64,000 bases of DNA, from NCBI RefSeq assembly GCF_013410565.1, contig NZ_JACCFO010000001.1, forward strand, positions 3,286,001 to 3,350,000, read 5' to 3'. The DNA comes from Streptomonospora nanhaiensis. Lineage in GTDB: Bacteria; Actinomycetota; Actinomycetes; Streptosporangiales; Streptosporangiaceae. Both the position numbers and the translations under genes were made by a program. Positions 58,834 through 64,000 of the stretch are shown here, piece after piece. Numbering within the stretch: the first letter of the stretch is position 1; each line of letters starts with the position of its first letter. Below the pieces are notes generated by a model, which ran no database searches, was not told the DNA's origin, and was given only the letters and a program-made list of their open reading frames with translations.

Positions 58834-60990
58834 TCAGGCGTTCTCCTTCTCCTCCTCGGCCGCCGGGGCGCCGCCGCGCACCGAGCGCAGGAGCAGCTGC
58901 GAGACGTCCACGACCTCCAGGGTCTCCTTGGCCTCGCCGGCCGCCTTCTTCTCGTTGATGGCGTCGCCCAGCATGACCTGGCAGAACGGGCACGCGGTGG
59001 AGACGGTGTCGGGGTTGGTGGTCAGCGCCTCGTCCACCCGCTCGGTGTTGATGCGCTTGCCGATCCGCTCCTCCATCCACATGCGCGCGCCGCCGGCGCC
59101 GCAGCAGAAGCCGCGCTCCTTGTGCCGGTGCATCTCCGTGGTCGTGATGCCGGGAACCTGCGCCATGATGTCGCGCGGCGGGGTGTAGACCTTGTTGTGC
59201 CGCCCCAGGAAGCAGGGGTCGTGGTAGGTGATGTTCTCCTCGATCGGCTGGACCGGCGTGAGCCGCCCCTCCTCCACGAGCCGGGCGAGCAACTGGCTGT
59301 GGTGGACGACCTCGTAGTGGCCGCCCAGCGCCGGGTACTCGTTGCCCAGGGTGTTGAAGCAGTGCGGGCAGCTCGCCACGATCCGCTTGACCCCGGCCTC
59401 GTTGAGGGTCTCGACGTTCTGCTGGGCCAGCATCTGGAACACGTACTCCATGCCCAGGCGGCGCGCCGGGTCGCCCGAGCACGCCTCCATGCCGCCCAGC
59501 ACCGCGAACTTCACGCCCGCGATGTGCAGCAGTTCGGCGATGGCCTTGGTGGTGCGCTTGGCGCGGTCCTCCAGGGCGCCGGCGCAGCCGACCCAGAACA
59601 GGTACTCGGTGCCCTCGGGCAGCCTGTCCTCGACCACCGGGACCTCGAAGTCCAGCTCGGCGATCCAGTCCATGCGCTTGTCCTCGCTCATGCCCCACGG
59701 GTTGCCCTTGTTCTCAAGGTTCTTGAGCAGGGTGTTGGCCTCGGAGGGGAAGCTGGACTCGATCATCACCTGGTAGCGGCGCATGTCCATGATGTGGTCG
59801 ATGTGCTCGATGTCGACCGGGCACTGCTCGACGCACGCGCCGCAGTTGGTGCAGGACCACAGCACGTCGGGGTGGATGACGCCGCCCTCCTCCTCGGTGC
59901 CCACCAAGGGCTTGCCGAGCAGGGCGAGGACGTCGTCGTGGATGTCGGGGGTCTCCTCGGTGATCCCCTGCATCAGGTAGGGCGCCTTGGCGTAGGCGTG
60001 CTCGCGCAGGTCCATCACGAGCTTCTTGGGCGACAGCGGCTTGCCGGTGTTCCACGCCGGGCACTGCGACTGGCACCGGCCGCACTCGGTGCAGGTGGTG
60101 AAGTCGAGCAGGCCCTTCCAGGTGAAGTCCTCGATCTTGCCGACACCGAACGGGTCCTCGTCGGGGTCGGCCTCCTCGAAGTCCAGCGGCTTCTTGCCGG
60201 ACTTGTCCATCATCGGCTTGGCGGCGCCCAGCGCGGGGCCGCCCTCGGGGTCGCGCTTGAAGTAGATGTTGAGCGGCGCGGTGAACCGGTGCCAGGCGAT
60301 GCCCATGGTCATGAACACGGCCACGGCCATGAAGAAGATCCACGAGATGACCAGCTTGAACGCGGCGACCAGGGCGAGCGCGGGCTCGCTGGCCGGCAGC
60401 ACGGCGCCCACCGCGTGGGAGACCGGGGTGGCCCACACCGGGAACGGGAAGTCGCCCATGGCGACCTTGAACCCGCGGATCAAAAAGATGCAGACCAGCA
60501 GGGCGATGATGTAGGCCTCGACGTAGTAGGCAGTCCAGTGCTGGGAGTTGGCGAACCGCGAGGCGCGGCCGATGCGCGCCGGGCCCTGTATCTGCCGGTA
60601 GAGCGCCAGGCCGATGATGCCCACGAGACTGGCCGCCGACACCACCTCGATGAACAGCCCGTAGACCGTCCAGTCGTGGATGAGCGGCAGGTGGAAGTGG
60701 GGGTCCCACACCTCGCCGTGGGCCTCGGCCACGGTGAAGACCAGCAGCGGGAACGACACCATCACGAACCAGTGGGCCACCCCCACCCACGGGCGCTTGA
60801 GCATGCGGTTGTGCCCGAGGATCTCGATGAGCGTGGTGGTCAGCCGTCGGCCGAAGGGGCCCAGGCGGCCGGCCTCCACGGGGCGGCCGAGGCGCACCGT
60901 GCGCACCATCCGGCCGACGCCGTAGGCGAACATCGCGACCCCGGCCACGGCGAAGAGGGTCGTGATGATCCCCAGAACGATGTAGAGCAT
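58834..60990 (-). CDS. EtfD-type membrane iron-sulfur oxidoreductase
   Basis: The 718-residue protein has about six N-terminal membrane helices with conserved His (1-240). Two 4Fe-4S sites follow, CTECGRCQSQCP and CTNCGACVEQCP. Two CCG domains have HCFNTLGNEYP and FCCGAGGARMW. It matches mycobacterial Rv0338c (EtfD), which passes electrons from the electron-transfer flavoprotein of fatty-acid oxidation to menaquinone. The ATG at 60990 has GGAGG upstream. It diverges from dnaK, with TTACTAGCCGGTAA (61059-61072) in between as a possible operator. Confidence 0.9.
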   Translation of the reverse strand: MLYIVLGIITTLFAVAGVAMFAYGVGRMVRTVRLGRPVEAGRLGPFGRRLTTTLIEILGHNRMLKRPWVGVAHWFVMVSFPLLVFTVAEAHGEVWDPHFHLPLIHDWTVYGLFIEVVSAASLVGIIGLALYRQIQGPARIGRASRFANSQHWTAYYVEAYIIALLVCIFLIRGFKVAMGDFPFPVWATPVSHAVGAVLPASEPALALVAAFKLVISWIFFMAVAVFMTMGIAWHRFTAPLNIYFKRDPEGGPALGAAKPMMDKSGKKPLDFEEADPDEDPFGVGKIEDFTWKGLLDFTTCTECGRCQSQCPAWNTGKPLSPKKLVMDLREHAYAKAPYLMQGITEETPDIHDDVLALLGKPLVGTEEEGGVIHPDVLWSCTNCGACVEQCPVDIEHIDHIMDMRRYQVMIESSFPSEANTLLKNLENKGNPWGMSEDKRMDWIAELDFEVPVVEDRLPEGTEYLFWVGCAGALEDRAKRTTKAIAELLHIAGVKFAVLGGMEACSGDPARRLGMEYVFQMLAQQNVETLNEAGVKRIVASCPHCFNTLGNEYPALGGHYEVVHHSQLLARLVEEGRLTPVQPIEENITYHDPCFLGRHNKVYTPPRDIMAQVPGITTTEMHRHKERGFCCGAGGARMWMEERIGKRINTERVDEALTTNPDTVSTACPFCQVMLGDAINEKKAAGEAKETLEVVDVSQLLLRSVRGGAPAAEEEKENA

Positions 60991-61428
60991 CGCCTGCGGC
61001 CTCCATCCTGCTGTCCTGTCGTTCCGGTGCGCCACACACCGGAGGCTGGTACCACATGTTACTAGCCGGTAATACGTGGCCGGACCGGGCCTCGCCTTTG
61101 CCGCGCCACGGTAACCAACCGTAGAGGATGTCGGGTCGGGGCCGCCTGCCGCGCGCCGGTCGCCTCCGGGTGCAACCGTACGCGAGCCGCGCCGCCGGCC
61201 CCGCGCCGCGCTCGGCCCCCGCGCGCCCACCCCCGCCCTCCCCGTCCGCCCCCTCCTCGCCTCCCCCGGCCCGAGATCGAACGCGCCACCCGGGAACAAA
61301 CACGCGCCCCCTCCCGTTGGACAGGGTGACACGACGTTGAGTCCAGCAGACTCAAGTCATTTGACAGCAGGCGAACCGCGAAGCAAACTTCCGCCTGTAA
61401 GACTCAACTCTTGACGGAGGACGTACTC
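60991..61428. promoter_or_regulatory. Divergent EtfD-dnaK control region
   Basis: No gene is seen. Near the EtfD side, TTACTAGCCGGTAA (61059-61072) is self-complementary at 10 of 14 positions and looks like a TetR-type site. Near dnaK there is a HAIR element and promoter (separate entry). TCAA-CTC-TTGA (61404-61414) is a second short inverted repeat just before the dnaK ribosome site. Confidence 0.55.
61336..61389 (+). promoter_or_regulatory. dnaK promoter with HAIR (HspR) operator
   Basis: GTTGAGT-N7-ACTCAAG (61336-61356) matches the HAIR consensus CTTGAGT-N7-ACTCAAG at 13 of 14 positions. TTGACA (61361-61366) is 17 bases from CAAACT (61384-61389). HspR bound just upstream of the -35 would repress the heat-shock operon. 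Confidence 0.85.
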
Positions 61429-63282
<1,854 letters not shown>

Positions 63283-63311
63283 TCCAACGCTAGTCAAGGG
63301 AGGCGCAGCCA

Positions 63312-64000
63312 ATGGCGCTGCCGGAGAACGAGAACGGTGAGGAGCGGCAAGGACCGGTGATTCGCGACAAGCGGCGCATCGATCCCGAGACCGGTGAACT
63401 CCGCACCCCCGAAGGTGCCCAGGGCACCGGCCCGGGCGCCCCGGAGGGCCCCGCCCCGGCCGAGCCCGAGGCCGAACCCGTCATCGGCGACCCGGTCGCC
63501 GACGACGGCGCGCTCCTCAAGGCGCGCGAGCAGGTCGTCGAGCTCACCAACGACCTCAAGCGGGTCCAGGCGGAGTACGCCAACTACCGCAAGCGGGTCG
63601 ACCGCGACCGGGTGGTCGTGCGCGAACAGGCCATGGCCCAGGTGGTCGGCGAACTCCTGCCGATCATCGACGACATCGGCCGGGCGCGCGAGCACGGCGA
63701 GCTGACCGGCGGGTTCAAGTCGGTCGGCGAGGCCCTGGAGGGCCTGGTCGGCAAGCTCGGGCTGAAGAGGTACGGCGAGAAGGGCGACGAGTTCGACCCC
63801 AACGTCCACGAGGCGCTGACCATGGTGCCCTCGGCCGACGTCACGGTGCCCACCGTGATCGAGGTCTTCCAGCCCGGCTACCTGATCGGCGAGCGGGTGC
63901 TGCGCCCCGCCCGCGTGGTGGTGGCCGGCCCGGGTGAGGACGCCGCCGCCGACGACGCCGCGCCCGCCGAGGCGGGCGAGCCGCCCGCCTCCGCCGAGGC
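63312..64000 (+). CDS. grpE: Nucleotide exchange factor GrpE (partial, runs off the window)
   Basis: GrpE releases ADP from DnaK. The visible 229 codons hold an acidic disordered head, a coiled coil (QVVELTNDLKRVQAEYANYRKRVDRD), and the beta domain with EFDPNVHEALTMVPSADV and GYLIGERVLRPARVVVAGP. An Ala/Glu-rich tail continues past 64000. The ATG at 63312 has GGGAGG upstream. It is second in the dnaK operon. Confidence 0.95.
   Translation, partial: MALPENENGEERQGPVIRDKRRIDPETGELRTPEGAQGTGPGAPEGPAPAEPEAEPVIGDPVADDGALLKAREQVVELTNDLKRVQAEYANYRKRVDRDRVVVREQAMAQVVGELLPIIDDIGRAREHGELTGGFKSVGEALEGLVGKLGLKRYGEKGDEFDPNVHEALTMVPSADVTVPTVIEVFQPGYLIGERVLRPARVVVAGPGEDAAADDAAPAEAGEPPASAE

Noticed and set aside
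58783-61065. 760-codon plus-strand open frame
   Set aside because: Antisense to the EtfD-type gene; no ribosome site or homology.

Overview
The window is a contiguous piece of a very GC-rich actinomycete chromosome. The markers are mycothiol synthase, the orphan response regulator GlnR, the developmental regulator BldC, DUF3073, a dnaK operator of the HspR (HAIR) type, and many GTG starts. Gene content and order resemble two Streptomyces-type core blocks (rex-hemACDB; glnR-mshD-pstSCAB-pit and purF-purM-DUF3073-bldC). The GC level and accessory genes would fit Nocardiopsaceae or a relative, but the genus is an inference. No rRNA, tRNA, CRISPR, insertion sequence or prophage was seen.

Layout. 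1-6430: tetrapyrrole operon on the minus strand (rex, hemA, hemC, cobA/hemD fusion, hemB, and the start of one further gene), led by a promoter with a built-in Rex operator. 6522-10424: glutaredoxin-like protein, MoaD/ThiS-like protein, glnR, a surface protein and mshD. 10425-16834: phosphate block with pstSCAB behind a PHO box, then a convergent DUF47-pit pair. 17329-20899: SCP-like protein, purF, purM and DUF3073. 21345-23145: hypothetical protein and bldC. 23512-28120: ROK regulator convergent with a secreted GH74 xyloglucanase, then a DUF1232 membrane protein.

28305-38215 is a more accessory stretch. It holds a lipoprotein amidase, a SUKH-like protein, two neighbouring proteins with DivIVA-type repeats, and an M48-like membrane protein lacking the catalytic Glu. 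It continues with a TetR regulator, a DUF6504 gene under a perfect SOS box, a GntR/TetR hybrid regulator divergent from an alpha/beta hydrolase, a Nudix hydrolase, a methyltransferase and a STAS protein. 38555-43736 is the overlapping mutA-mutB-meaB operon.

43854-55727 mixes envelope and stress genes: PQQ-like lipoprotein, YigZ, a Cys-containing HTH regulator with a DUF3291 partner, a degenerate Cu/Zn SOD, a YidC paralogue, an SSI-family protein with an altered reactive site, an NlpC/P60 hydrolase, a 5'-truncated MFS remnant beside a TetR gene, and a second TetR divergent from an intact DHA2 efflux pump. 55927-64000: DivIVA/FilP-like coiled-coil protein, gamma carbonic anhydrase, a small conserved protein, the EtfD-type Fe-S oxidoreductase, dnaK and the start of grpE.

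Two themes recur. Many genes have a TANNNT -10 box only 6-8 bases before the start codon, so leaderless mRNAs are likely common. Several promoters carry an operator overlapping the -35, spacer or -10 (rex, DHA2 pump, DUF6504, a TetR gene). No wholly new multi-gene system could be proven. The best candidates for new biology are the DivIVA-repeat pair with its envelope neighbours, the GntR/TetR hybrid with its 13-bp inverted sites, the four CGTG boxes phased at 10 bp before the coiled-coil gene, and the LexA-boxed orphan DUF6504 gene.
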